Positions 8,709 to 18,066 of a stretch of DNA of 64,000 bases are shown piece after piece. Under the pieces are notes generated by a model. That model worked only from the letters and a program-made list of their open reading frames with translations. It did not search any database and was not told the origin of the DNA. Positions within the stretch are counted from its first letter, which is position 1, and each line of letters starts with the position of its first letter. Made by a program: the position numbers and the translations under genes. The DNA comes from Algoriphagus sp. (GTDB lineage Bacteria; Bacteroidota; Bacteroidia; Cytophagales; Cyclobacteriaceae), in contig NZ_JABXIN010000011.1 of assembly GCF_013373065.1 (NCBI RefSeq), forward strand, positions 1 to 64,000, given 5' to 3'.

Positions 8709-11700
8709 ATGACGCAGGAAACAACCATCTACAAACCGCAAAATCATATTCGAATCGTCACTGCCGCTTCTCTATTCGACGGGCATGATGCTGCTATCAA
8801 TATTATGAGAAGGATCATCCAGTCCACAGGCTGCGAGGTGATCCATTTGGGGCATAATCGATCCGTGCAAGAGATCGTCGACTGTGCTATTCAAGAGGAT
8901 GTTCAGGCGATTGCAATTACCTCCTATCAGGGTGGTCACCTGGAATTTTTTAAGTATATGTATGATTTGCTTCATGAAAAAGGAGCAGGTCACATCAAGA
9001 TTTTCGGCGGGGGAGGAGGAACTATCCTTCCGGAGGAGATCAAAGAATTACATGCATACGGAATTAGTCGAATTTATTCTCCAGACGATGGCCGTGCGAT
9101 GGGTTTGCAGGGAATGATCAATGATTTGGTCGAAAAATGTGATTTTCCAGTCGGCGATGATGTTTCCGATGATGTTGAATTTGATACTTCCAACAAAAGA
9201 ACCCTTGCCCGTATTATTTCTGCTTTTGAAAATTTCCCTGAAAAATCAGCTTCCCTTTTAGATCAGATTCGGGTAAAAAGTAAAGCAAGCAAAACCCCTG
9301 TTTTAGGTATTACTGGAACGGGTGGTGCAGGTAAATCTTCATTGGTAGATGAATTGGTACGTCGGTTTTTGATGGATTTTGAGGATAAGACGCTTGCAAT
9401 TATTTCAGTAGATCCTTCCAAAAGAAAAACAGGTGGAGCTTTATTGGGAGATCGGATCCGTATGAATTCCATAAATCACCCACGTGTATTTATGCGTTCC
9501 CTGGCTACCCGCCAGTCCAATTTGGCACTTTCCCGCTATGTACAGGATGCCGTTGATACGGTAAAAGCTGCGGGTTTTGATTTGGTAATTTTAGAGACAT
9601 CCGGTATCGGTCAATCTGATACAGAGATCATCGAACATTCAGATCTTTCGCTTTATGTAATGACCCCTGAATACGGGGCCGCTTCTCAGTTGGAAAAGAT
9701 TGATATGTTGGATTTTGCGGATGTCATTGCGCTAAACAAATTTGATAAACGTGGTGCTTTGGACGCAATCCGGGATGTAAAGAAGCAATACAAGCGTAAT
9801 CATAATCTATGGGATGCCAAAGATGAGGAAATTCCTGTTTTTGGTACGATTGCCTCTCAATTCAATGATCCGGGAATGAATCAGCTTTACAGGACTTTGA
9901 TCGAACGAATAGGGGATAAGTACGGTGACTTTAAAAGTGGTTTTGAATTAACAGGAGGTCATTCGGAAAAAATATACATCATTCCTCCGGCCCGTACGCG
10001 CTATTTAAGTGAAATCACAGAAACTAACCGGAATTATGACGCTTGGGTTGAAGAGCAAAAGGAAATTGCCCAACAACTTTTTTCCATCAAGAAATCAATT
10101 GAGACCATTGAAAGGGCTCAATTAGAAGATAAAGATCGGTTGGTAAAGGAACTTCAAGAAGTTTATGCGCAAGTTGAGCTTAACCTCGATCCGAAGAATA
10201 AAAAATGGTTGGAAGAATGGCCTGAAGAAGCAGCGCGCTATACTGAGGATTTTTACGTTTTTAAAGTCCGTGATAAGGAAATCAAAGTTAAGACCTATCA
10301 TAATTCTTTAGCAGATTCCCGTATTCCAAAAGTGGCTTTACCAAAGTATGAAGCTTGGGGTGAGCTATTGAAATGGGGATTGCGGGAGAATGTACCTGGG
10401 AAATTTCCGTATACAGCAGGGGTATTTCCTTTCAAAAGAGAAGGCGAAGATCCTACCCGAATGTTTGCAGGAGAAGGTGGACCTGAGCGTACCAACAAGC
10501 GTTTCCATTATGTATCGAAAGACATGCCTGCTAAGCGACTTTCGACAGCTTTTGACTCGGTAACCTTGTATGGGGAAGATCCGGATTACAGACCTGATAT
10601 CTATGGTAAGATTGGAAACTCCGGCGTCAATGTCTGCTGCTTGGATGATGCAAAAAAATTGTACTCCGGCTTCAACTTGGTGAACCCCATGACTTCCGTT
10701 TCCATGACGATCAATGGGCCTGCAGCCACCATGACCGCTTTCTTTATGAATGCGGCTATCGATCAGCAATGTGAATTGTACATCAAAGCCAATGGCTTGG
10801 AAAAAGAAGTCGATCAAAAGATTGATTCCATTTACAAAGGGAAAGGAATTGCCCGTCCAAGGTACAATGCAACTGTCCCGGAAGGAAATGATGGTTTAGG
10901 CTTGATGTTGTTAGGAGTAAGTGGGGATCAGGTTTTGCCGAAGGATGTTTATGAAAAAATCAAAGCGGATACTATTTCCAAAGTAAGAGGAACTGTTCAG
11001 GCAGATATCTTGAAGGAAGATCAAGCCCAAAATACTTGTATTTTCTCCACCGAGTTTTCGCTTCGGTTGATGGGAGATGTGCAGCAGTATTTCATCGATC
11101 ACAAAATCCGCAATTTCTATTCGGTCTCTATTTCTGGTTATCATATAGCGGAAGCGGGTGCCAACCCGATCACGCAATTGGCTTTGACGCTTTCAAATGG
11201 ATTCACCTATGTGGAATATTATGTTTCCCGTGGGATGAATGTCAATGATTTTGCACCAAACCTTTCTTTCTTTTTCTCGAATGGGATTGATCCGGAATAT
11301 GCGGTAATTGGACGAGTGGCAAGAAGGATTTGGGCGAAAGCCATGAAGTTGAAATATGGTGCCAATGAACGATCCCAGATGTTGAAATACCATATTCAGA
11401 CCTCTGGACGCTCCTTGCATGCGCAGGAAATTGACTTCAACGATATCCGAACCACCTTGCAGGCTTTGTATGCGATTTACGATAACTGTAACTCTTTGCA
11501 TACCAATGCTTACGATGAAGCGATCACGACACCAACAGAGGCTTCTGTTCGAAGAGCCATGGCTATTCAGTTGATCATTAACAAAGAGTTGGGATTAGCG
11601 AAAAATGAAAATCCGCTTCAAGGCTCTTTCATCATAGAAGAACTGACTGACTTGGTGGAAGAGGCAGTATACCTGGAATTCGACCGAATCACCGAACGCG

Positions 11701-12086
11701 GTGGCGTTTTGGGTGCGATGGAAACCATGTATCAACGAGGAAAGATTCAGGAAGAAAGCATGCATTACGAAATGCTGAAGCATACGGGAGAATATCCAAT
11801 CATTGGAGTCAATACCTTCCTTTCTTCTGAAGGATCACCGACGATTGTTCCGGGGGAAGTTATTCGAGCTACACAAGAAGAAAAGGAAAATCAAATTCAG
11901 ACCCTTCAAAATCTTCATGAACACTATGAAGGAAAAGCCGAAGAGCAATTGCAACTTTTGAAGAAGGCAGCTATTTCAAATCAAAATGTATTTGAGCGTT
12001 TGATGGAGGCTACAAAATATTGTTCTTTGGGACAGATTACTCAAGCCCTATACCAAGTAGGAGGGCAATATAGAAGAAACATGTAA
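8709..12086 (+). CDS. icmF: Fused isobutyryl-CoA mutase (IcmF)
   Basis: A 1125-residue adenosylcobalamin enzyme interconverting isobutyryl-CoA and n-butyryl-CoA, with its own G-protein chaperone fused. Order: B12-binding domain with the base-off His in DGHDAA (His26), a MeaB-like GTPase with P-loop GTGGAGKSS (about 203-211), a linker, then the mutase barrel. By alignment from memory, MFAG Phe586 sits where methylmalonyl-CoA mutase has Tyr (QYAG), and AQNT Gln774 where it has Arg (VRNT). This Phe/Gln pair is the known signature of isobutyryl- rather than methylmalonyl-CoA specificity. The length and domain order match IcmF. It stands 18 nt upstream of the osmC-like gene. Confidence 0.92.
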   Translation: MTQETTIYKPQNHIRIVTAASLFDGHDAAINIMRRIIQSTGCEVIHLGHNRSVQEIVDCAIQEDVQAIAITSYQGGHLEFFKYMYDLLHEKGAGHIKIFGGGGGTILPEEIKELHAYGISRIYSPDDGRAMGLQGMINDLVEKCDFPVGDDVSDDVEFDTSNKRTLARIISAFENFPEKSASLLDQIRVKSKASKTPVLGITGTGGAGKSSLVDELVRRFLMDFEDKTLAIISVDPSKRKTGGALLGDRIRMNSINHPRVFMRSLATRQSNLALSRYVQDAVDTVKAAGFDLVILETSGIGQSDTEIIEHSDLSLYVMTPEYGAASQLEKIDMLDFADVIALNKFDKRGALDAIRDVKKQYKRNHNLWDAKDEEIPVFGTIASQFNDPGMNQLYRTLIERIGDKYGDFKSGFELTGGHSEKIYIIPPARTRYLSEITETNRNYDAWVEEQKEIAQQLFSIKKSIETIERAQLEDKDRLVKELQEVYAQVELNLDPKNKKWLEEWPEEAARYTEDFYVFKVRDKEIKVKTYHNSLADSRIPKVALPKYEAWGELLKWGLRENVPGKFPYTAGVFPFKREGEDPTRMFAGEGGPERTNKRFHYVSKDMPAKRLSTAFDSVTLYGEDPDYRPDIYGKIGNSGVNVCCLDDAKKLYSGFNLVNPMTSVSMTINGPAATMTAFFMNAAIDQQCELYIKANGLEKEVDQKIDSIYKGKGIARPRYNATVPEGNDGLGLMLLGVSGDQVLPKDVYEKIKADTISKVRGTVQADILKEDQAQNTCIFSTEFSLRLMGDVQQYFIDHKIRNFYSVSISGYHIAEAGANPITQLALTLSNGFTYVEYYVSRGMNVNDFAPNLSFFFSNGIDPEYAVIGRVARRIWAKAMKLKYGANERSQMLKYHIQTSGRSLHAQEIDFNDIRTTLQALYAIYDNCNSLHTNAYDEAITTPTEASVRRAMAIQLIINKELGLAKNENPLQGSFIIEELTDLVEEAVYLEFDRITERGGVLGAMETMYQRGKIQEESMHYEMLKHTGEYPIIGVNTFLSSEGSPTIVPGEVIRATQEEKENQIQTLQNLHEHYEGKAEEQLQLLKKAAISNQNVFERLMEATKYCSLGQITQALYQVGGQYRRNM

Positions 12087-12104
12087 TTCAATTATTCTAA
12101 AATA

Positions 12105-12524
12105 ATGGCACATACCCGACATGTAACCGTCCGCATGAAAGCGGATTTTGAATACGAAGCTGTAAACCAACAAGGGAACACCGTTCAGATTGATATGTAT
12201 GACGCTCCGGAGAAAAAAGCACAATCTCCCATGGACTTGCTTTTAAGTTCCTTGGGTGGCTGCGCTTCCGTTGACGCCGTATTGATGATGAAGAAAAAGC
12301 GAAAAGAAGTGGTGGATTTTTATGTGGAGATTACAGGAGATCGAAACGAAGGGATTCCCTCTTTTTACACCGATATTCATTTACATTTTGTATTGGTTTC
12401 TCCTGATGCCAAAGAAGAGGAATTTGCCAAAGTAGTAGCTCTGTCTGTTGATAAATATTGCTCTGTAGCCTCTTCTTTGAAATCACGGATTTCATATAGT
12501 GCCACTGTGAAAAGAGTGCTATGA
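12105..12524 (+). CDS. OsmC/Ohr-family protein
   Basis: A 139-residue OsmC-fold protein. The two cysteines expected of thiol-dependent peroxidases are present: Cys53 in LGGCASVDAV and Cys119 in DKYCSVASSL. Such proteins reduce organic hydroperoxides or protect against oxidative damage in the cytoplasm. The short length and the YDAPEKKAQSPMDLLL stretch fit the YhfA-like OsmC subgroup better than Ohr. It follows icmF by 18 nt and overlaps the next small gene by 4 nt (ATGA), so all three probably share a transcript. Whether it supports the radical B12 enzyme is speculation. Confidence 0.85.
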   Translation: MAHTRHVTVRMKADFEYEAVNQQGNTVQIDMYDAPEKKAQSPMDLLLSSLGGCASVDAVLMMKKKRKEVVDFYVEITGDRNEGIPSFYTDIHLHFVLVSPDAKEEEFAKVVALSVDKYCSVASSLKSRISYSATVKRVL

Positions 12525-12760
12525 GAGTAGTCAAAGAATGGAGCCAAGATGATATCCGGATCAGTATTTTTTCTTGGAACAATAAGTACCTGATCAAATT
12601 CGAATTGGGACCCATGGAGCAAACCTTCAAGATCAATGAGCTTGATGTGCTATCCGAGGATGATTTGGAAGTCTTTTATAAGGGAGAGTTTTTTGATGGA
12701 GTAAAGCTCCGCTTTGAAGAAATGGGAAAAACCTTGCGTAAGCAACTAGAAAATCTTTAA
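12521..12760 (+). CDS. Small conserved-looking hypothetical protein
   Basis: A 79-residue soluble protein with no signal peptide and no motif I recognise. It begins inside the osmC-like gene through an ATGA overlap, which argues for translational coupling and a genuine gene. The sequence has alternating strand-like segments (DDIRISIFSWNNKYLIKFELG) and a charged C-terminal helix (LRFEEMGKTLRKQLENL). Function unknown. Confidence 0.65.
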   Translation: MRVVKEWSQDDIRISIFSWNNKYLIKFELGPMEQTFKINELDVLSEDDLEVFYKGEFFDGVKLRFEEMGKTLRKQLENL

Positions 12761-12761
12761 T

Positions 12762-12782
12762 TTTCCTGAAAGGATCAGGAAA
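12762..12782 (+). other. Hairpin abutting the cache-lipoprotein start codon
   Basis: TTTCCTGA-AAGGA-TCAGGAAA forms a perfect 8-bp stem whose last base is the A of the ATG at 12782. No T-run follows, so it is not a normal terminator; it could hinder initiation or separate the upstream genes from the sensor pair. Confidence 0.5.
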
Positions 12783-13789
12783 TGCACAGATTAATCTATC
12801 TTTTTAGCTCACTTTTTTTACTAATATCCTGTACCAACTCAGAAGAAAAACAGTATCAAGAGGATAAGGTACTTCTTCAAGAAATGGTCGGAAATCTTGA
12901 AGAGCAAGCAGCTATTCTGACGAGGGAAATAATTGTACTCGCAGATTTTATGGACTCCTTGGTTCAAAACAAGGAGGTTATTCTCGCAAAAAACCTACCC
13001 GACCGATATCAAATGGATGGGCCTTTTTCATCCATTTCATCTTTGGGAGATTCAACAAAAAGCACGGTAATTCTGCTAAATTCTACCAATGATTATCAGG
13101 CAGGGTTGGATGAAATTCGCTTAACAAACTCTATGGACAGTGTTTTTGCGGCTGTGTTCAAAAAATATGGAAATGTTGCTCAAATTTACTTTAACACTTC
13201 CAACCAAGTTTCTCGAGTATATCCTTCCTATGATGTAGTAAATATTGTTGACCCCAATTTAGATGTAAGGGAATTTAATTTTTTCTATGAGGCTGATGAG
13301 GAGCATAATCCAGAAAAAGGTCCAGTTTGGATTTCTGACCCCTATGTAGATCCTGCAGGAAAAGGTTGGATTTTATCTTTGGTTCATCCCGTATATGATG
13401 GGGATAGATTATTTGCAGTGATTGGGATTGATGTGACAGTAGATGAGATCATCCAAAATTTCTTCGATAATTATGAGGGCAGTTTTTTGATTGTAAATCA
13501 GAAGGGCGAAATCGTAGCGGGGACTTCTTCTGCAATTGAATCCCTTAGTATGCCTCCTCTCAAAAATCATGTCTACCGCGAGACTATCCAAGCGGATTAT
13601 TTCCGGATTTCCGATTTTAACTTATTCAACAGTAAAAGTATTGAGGTTCGTAAAATGGGCTCTCAATTTTTGATTGAAGGAAAAGATCGATTTTCATTTG
13701 AAAACGAGCCGTATCTCCAAAATGCAGTTTGTAAGCGTTTTAGTGGTATCGAATGGGTCATGATCAAAATTAACCCTCTTGTGAAATGA
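12782..13789 (+). CDS. Periplasmic cache-domain lipoprotein, sensory partner of the hybrid kinase
   Basis: A 335-residue protein with a lipoprotein signal ending LISC (Cys17). A helical stretch follows, then PDC/dCache-like sequence: VAQIYFNTSNQVSRVYPSYD, then GPVWISDPYVDPAGKGWILSLVHPVYDGD and FAVIGIDVTVDEI, typical of double cache domains that bind small ligands. No kinase or methyl-accepting domain is present, so it cannot signal alone. Its stop overlaps the start of the hybrid kinase by 4 nt (ATGA). The natural inference is that it senses a ligand in the periplasm and passes the state to the kinase's own extracytoplasmic region. The ligand is unknown. Confidence 0.8.
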   Translation: MHRLIYLFSSLFLLISCTNSEEKQYQEDKVLLQEMVGNLEEQAAILTREIIVLADFMDSLVQNKEVILAKNLPDRYQMDGPFSSISSLGDSTKSTVILLNSTNDYQAGLDEIRLTNSMDSVFAAVFKKYGNVAQIYFNTSNQVSRVYPSYDVVNIVDPNLDVREFNFFYEADEEHNPEKGPVWISDPYVDPAGKGWILSLVHPVYDGDRLFAVIGIDVTVDEIIQNFFDNYEGSFLIVNQKGEIVAGTSSAIESLSMPPLKNHVYRETIQADYFRISDFNLFNSKSIEVRKMGSQFLIEGKDRFSFENEPYLQNAVCKRFSGIEWVMIKINPLVK

Positions 13790-16617
13790 AACTCCAATTT
13801 CCCAAATTCGGTGAGTTTTGGATCAATTTTTTGATTGGGTCTTTGCTCGTTTTATTGATTCTTGTTTTGGGATTATCCTTTTTCAATGCGATTTACAATA
13901 CTCAAATTGATTCCCGTAGAGAGTTTTTGAGCAAACAGTCTGAACTGGCGGCTCGAGGATTGGAAATGGAAATAAGACGTTTTGAGGAGGAATCCCGCGG
14001 TTTGATCGGCTATCTAGAAGACCCCGGACACGAGTTAGATGATTATGATGAAGAATTTACTTCAGCAGCTCGAAGACTTTTTAATGCTTTTCCGAGTCTG
14101 ATTGATTCGGCCTGGGTCGATATGCAGGATTCGGTCTTAACATTCACTTTTAATGAGCGAAATGACTTTTTCAGAAAAGCGATTGATTCGGGCTTTCCTG
14201 AGTCCAGTACCAAAAAATATTCTACGCTTGTAATCGGTAGAAAAGGATTTCGGATTTTGTATTCCTTGAATTTTCTAGAATATGCCAAAGCCTTTTCTGA
14301 AAATTATTACCTAAATCCAACAGGCGCAAAATTCCTTCTTTTTGATGGGGCACTTTTTGCTTTGAATAGAAGTCAAATCCAACTTCCCGATGATGCTTTT
14401 CAGCGTGTGAAAAATGATTTGAATTTAGGTCTAAAAGGTATTTATGATATTACATGGACCACCAACGGAGAGGAATTTTCAGGTGTTATATCCCATTATC
14501 CCTTCCGTTTTAATATTTCCAATAAAACTGGCGCTTTTGTTTTTGTAATCCCTGTTGAAAGTCTTTCCTCGGGTATTTACCGAACCTATTTTTTCCTCTT
14601 TTTAGGATTTATGCTCTTATTGGTAGGTACCATAGGATTCTTTGTGGTGTCACTTAAAAATAGCCTTGATTTTCAGCGTATCCAAGGAGAGAATATCAAA
14701 GAGATTCAGGGACTTTTTCAACAGCAGAATTTATTGCTTCAGGAATTGAGAGGCTTTGTGTATTTCCATAATCATCGGGGAGAAATCATTCGGGTCAGTG
14801 AAGAGGTAGAGGAAGTTTTGGGATATAATCAGGATGAATTTGTTGAGGCCTTTCAACTCAATTCGACCCATGAAGAGGCGAATCGAGTGCGAGGAATTGT
14901 CTTGGATAAAATAGACCATAAGTATGATTTCATGGACTTGGAATATGATTTTATTCGAAAAGACAATCGAAAGATCAGAGTCCGGATTTTTCAAAAATTT
15001 GTTTATGATTCAGAAGGAAAGTTTCAAGGCGGAATTGGAATTTGTACTGATATCACAGAGCAATATCAATCCCAGGTGAAACTGCAGGAGAGTGAGAATA
15101 GGTTACGAAATCTTATAAAGAGTATCCCGGACATCATTTTTATCTATGATAATGAAGGAACTGTTCTGGATTTCCATGTACCGGAAGGAGGAAAGGAATT
15201 ACCTGATTTGGGGTATACGCTTGGGAAAAACATCACCGAATTAGTCTCAGAAAGCCAGGTAGAGGAAGTTAAATTGGCTTTCGAAAATGCGCGAAAGACG
15301 AAAACCATCCATTCTGTTGAACTTCACTTTGAGGAGTCAGGGCAGGAGATTTTTCTTGAAAACCGGTATTTCCCGATCGATGAAAATCAGGTGATTTCAA
15401 TTTCAAGAGATATTACGGGACAAAAAATTTGGGAAAAGGGTTTGATGGAGGCCATTGCTTCTGCTGATAAAGCAAATAAGGCGAAATCCGAATTTTTGGC
15501 AAATATGAGCCATGAAATACGGACTCCAATGAATGGCTTACTGGGGATCATTGACTTATTGGAGCAAACACGCTTGGATAAAATCCAAAAACAATATGTG
15601 GATATCATTAAGAATAGCGGAAATACTCTCCTTGGCATCATTAAAGACATTTTAGACTACTCCAAAATTGAAGCGGGAAAAATTGAAATTTTAAATGAAG
15701 TCTTTAAGCCTTTTGAGGAACTCGAAAATCAATGTAAAATCTTTTTGGGTCTAGCTTCCAAAAAAAATATCCACTTCTCATTCAAAAAAGGAGATGATGA
15801 TCCGGAGTTGGTAGAAGGGGATAAAGTTAAAATCAATCAGGTTTTTCTCAATTTGGTCGGTAATGCTATGAAGTTTACCCCCGAAGGAGGAAATGTTAAG
15901 GTGGAGGTGAGTTTTGATCCTATAAGTGAAGATGCTGGATTTTTAGTTTGTAGTGTTGAAGATGATGGGATTGGTATTTCTAAAGATCATTTACTGCATT
16001 TGAGTGATCCTTTTTACCAAATTGATAGCTCTAAGACCAGAAGTCATCAGGGTACAGGGCTTGGTTTGGCAATTGCGAAAAAGTTAATTGAGTTAATGGG
16101 AGGGGAGTTTGAGGTGACAAGTGAACTTGGAAAGGGATCCAGATTTGAATTCTCTGTTTTAGTGAAAAAAGTGTTACCCTCCGAAATTCGGAATGATCAA
16201 TCTGAAAAAAGCTGGGCTAAAATCCGAAATGAATCTGGAAAATATCCTTTTAAGGTATTGTTAACAGAGGATAATGATTTGAATTTGCAATTGATGGGGA
16301 TGATGCTGGATCAGTTGGGTTTTACTTACGAAGTTGCCCAAAATGGAGAGGAAGCCGTTGAAAAAGTGAAAAATGGAAATTTTGATATTGTGTTGATGGA
16401 TGTGCAAATGCCGGTAATGAACGGATTAGAGGCTACTCGCGCAATTCGGAAAATGGAAATTTCAAAACAACCCGTAATTATAGGCTTGTCTGCCAATGTT
16501 TTTGATGATGATAAATTAGCTGCAATTGAATCAGGAATGGACGATTATCTCACAAAGCCAATCCGTTTGGGAGTTTTAGCAGAGCGGATGGAATATCATT
16601 TTCAAAAAATCAAATAG
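13786..16617 (+). CDS. Hybrid sensor histidine kinase with two PAS domains and a receiver
   Basis: A 943-residue membrane kinase. TM1 about 12-36, a 230-residue extracytoplasmic sensor region, TM2 about 264-290, PAS 1 (about 318-430), PAS 2 (about 437-550), HisKA with SHEIRTPMNG (phospho-His576), HATPase with NLVGNAMKF (N box), DDGIGI and GTGLGLAI, and a C-terminal receiver with phospho-acceptor Asp872 in DIVLMDVQMP. No output domain or HPt is fused, so the phosphate must pass to a separate HPt protein or the receiver must act allosterically. It is translationally coupled to the cache lipoprotein. The architecture recalls BarA-type kinases. Confidence 0.93.
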   Translation: MKLQFPKFGEFWINFLIGSLLVLLILVLGLSFFNAIYNTQIDSRREFLSKQSELAARGLEMEIRRFEEESRGLIGYLEDPGHELDDYDEEFTSAARRLFNAFPSLIDSAWVDMQDSVLTFTFNERNDFFRKAIDSGFPESSTKKYSTLVIGRKGFRILYSLNFLEYAKAFSENYYLNPTGAKFLLFDGALFALNRSQIQLPDDAFQRVKNDLNLGLKGIYDITWTTNGEEFSGVISHYPFRFNISNKTGAFVFVIPVESLSSGIYRTYFFLFLGFMLLLVGTIGFFVVSLKNSLDFQRIQGENIKEIQGLFQQQNLLLQELRGFVYFHNHRGEIIRVSEEVEEVLGYNQDEFVEAFQLNSTHEEANRVRGIVLDKIDHKYDFMDLEYDFIRKDNRKIRVRIFQKFVYDSEGKFQGGIGICTDITEQYQSQVKLQESENRLRNLIKSIPDIIFIYDNEGTVLDFHVPEGGKELPDLGYTLGKNITELVSESQVEEVKLAFENARKTKTIHSVELHFEESGQEIFLENRYFPIDENQVISISRDITGQKIWEKGLMEAIASADKANKAKSEFLANMSHEIRTPMNGLLGIIDLLEQTRLDKIQKQYVDIIKNSGNTLLGIIKDILDYSKIEAGKIEILNEVFKPFEELENQCKIFLGLASKKNIHFSFKKGDDDPELVEGDKVKINQVFLNLVGNAMKFTPEGGNVKVEVSFDPISEDAGFLVCSVEDDGIGISKDHLLHLSDPFYQIDSSKTRSHQGTGLGLAIAKKLIELMGGEFEVTSELGKGSRFEFSVLVKKVLPSEIRNDQSEKSWAKIRNESGKYPFKVLLTEDNDLNLQLMGMMLDQLGFTYEVAQNGEEAVEKVKNGNFDIVLMDVQMPVMNGLEATRAIRKMEISKQPVIIGLSANVFDDDKLAAIESGMDDYLTKPIRLGVLAERMEYHFQKIK

Positions 16618-16635
16618 CGTGGTGAAAAGACTCAT

Positions 16636-16671
16636 AAAAAAAATGCCTCGAAATTTTCGAGGCATTTTTTT
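16636..16671. terminator. Bidirectional intrinsic terminator
   Basis: The stem AAAAATGCCTCGAAA / TTTTCGAGGCATTTTT lies between the kinase (+) and the E2 gene (-), with T-runs available on both strands. Its right end touches the stop codon of the E2 gene. Confidence 0.9.
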
Positions 16672-17980
16672 AGAAGGTTGAGTTCATATCAAAAGCTTCT
16701 AGATAGTCTGCTACTCTTCGAACAAACATTCCTCCAAGCGATCCGTCTACAACCCGGTGGTCATAGGAGTGGGATAGGAACATTTTATGACGGATTGCAA
16801 TGACATCACCGGTAGGAGTCTCTACGACAGCTGGTTTTTTGACAATCGCACCTACAGCCATAATGGCAACTTGTGGTTGAGGAATAATTGGTGTCCCCAT
16901 GACATTCCCAAAGGATCCCACATTAGAAACCGTATAAGTACCTCCGGATAAATCGTCAGCATTTAATTTATTGGTACGAGCTCGGTTAGCCAGGTCATTC
17001 ACTTGCTTTGAAATACCCACAAGATTTAACTGATCCGCATTTTTAATAATCGGTACAATCAGATTTCCTGAAGGCAAAGCCACTGCCATTCCGATATTAA
17101 TATTCTTCTTTTTGATAATTCGGTCTCCATCGACAGAAATATTGATCATTGGAAAATCCCGGATCGCTTTAGCTACCGCTTCAATAAAGAATGGAGTATA
17201 GGTGATCGGTTCACCATATTTTTCTTTGTAGGCATTCTTATTCTTTTCTCTCCACAGAACAATATTGGTCATGTCTGCTTCCACAAATGAAGTCACATGA
17301 GGAGAGATTCGTTTCGAATCCACCATTCGCTGCGCAATCATCTTTCGCATGCGATCCATCTCAATGATTTCATCTGTTGCCGAAATACTAACTTGAACTT
17401 TTGGTTCAGAAATAGATGGAGCTGCTTGTGATTTTCCTTGCGTGCTAGTCGATGGAGCAGATGTTCTGTTTTTCAGGTAGGAAAGCATATCCTGCTTGGT
17501 AACCCTACCATCTTTTCCTGTACCCGGAATTTTGGATAGTTCTGCAGCGCTAATTCCTTCTTCTTTGGCGATGCTTCGAACTAGTGGGGAATAAAATCTA
17601 CCATCCTCAGTCGTAACACTCTCTACTGGTTCAGGTTGTTGCAAAATCGTATCTGTATTGGCAGGGGCGGCTGCTACAAGTTCCTCTTTCTGATCAACAG
17701 TTTCCGGAACCGAAGGTGATTCAGTTTCTGCTACTTCTCCTGAAGTTTCGATAATCGCAATTGGTGCTCCTACTGCAACTACATCTCCTTCTTTTACCAA
17801 GATTTTTTTCAATATTCCTCCATGTGTTGCCGGAACCTCGGTGTCCACCTTATCGGTAGCCACTTCCAATACGGACTCATCTTGCTCAATGGCGTCGCCC
17901 TCGTTTTTTAACCAAGTCAGAATTGTACCCTCTATGATACTTTCACCCATCTTGGGCATGAGCATTTCTACACTAGCCAT
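16670..17980 (-). CDS. 2-oxoacid dehydrogenase E2 (dihydrolipoamide acyltransferase)
   Basis: A 436-residue E2 core subunit. One lipoyl domain (about 1-78) with the lipoylated Lys44 in ATDKVDTE, an acidic/Pro-Ala linker, a peripheral subunit-binding domain (about 131-170, SPLVRSIAKEEGISAAEL) and a catalytic domain with the CAT-type active site DHRVVDG near the C-terminus. It transfers the acyl group from lipoamide to CoA. No E1 or E3 gene is adjacent. In this phylum such stand-alone E2 genes usually serve the branched-chain 2-oxoacid dehydrogenase, which would feed branched acyl-CoAs to enzymes such as IcmF; pyruvate or 2-oxoglutarate cannot be excluded from sequence alone. Confidence 0.88.
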   Translation of the reverse strand: MASVEMLMPKMGESIIEGTILTWLKNEGDAIEQDESVLEVATDKVDTEVPATHGGILKKILVKEGDVVAVGAPIAIIETSGEVAETESPSVPETVDQKEELVAAAPANTDTILQQPEPVESVTTEDGRFYSPLVRSIAKEEGISAAELSKIPGTGKDGRVTKQDMLSYLKNRTSAPSTSTQGKSQAAPSISEPKVQVSISATDEIIEMDRMRKMIAQRMVDSKRISPHVTSFVEADMTNIVLWREKNKNAYKEKYGEPITYTPFFIEAVAKAIRDFPMINISVDGDRIIKKKNINIGMAVALPSGNLIVPIIKNADQLNLVGISKQVNDLANRARTNKLNADDLSGGTYTVSNVGSFGNVMGTPIIPQPQVAIMAVGAIVKKPAVVETPTGDVIAIRHKMFLSHSYDHRVVDGSLGGMFVRRVADYLEAFDMNSTF

Positions 17981-18066
17981 TCTTTATTTGATATTTAATT
18001 GGGTTTATATTCAAGTTTTAAAATTAAATTTTAAATATGATCCATCAAAACCGATGGTATAAAATT

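Noticed and set aside
10365-10817. 150-codon minus-strand ORF inside icmF
   Set aside because: It lies fully opposite a conserved mutase domain and shows no domain of its own.
18017-18035. Perfect AT-only palindrome TTTAAAATTAAATTTTAAA upstream of the E2 gene
   Set aside because: Composed only of A and T in an AT-rich spacer, without a T-run or GC core; chance or simple-sequence origin is likely.
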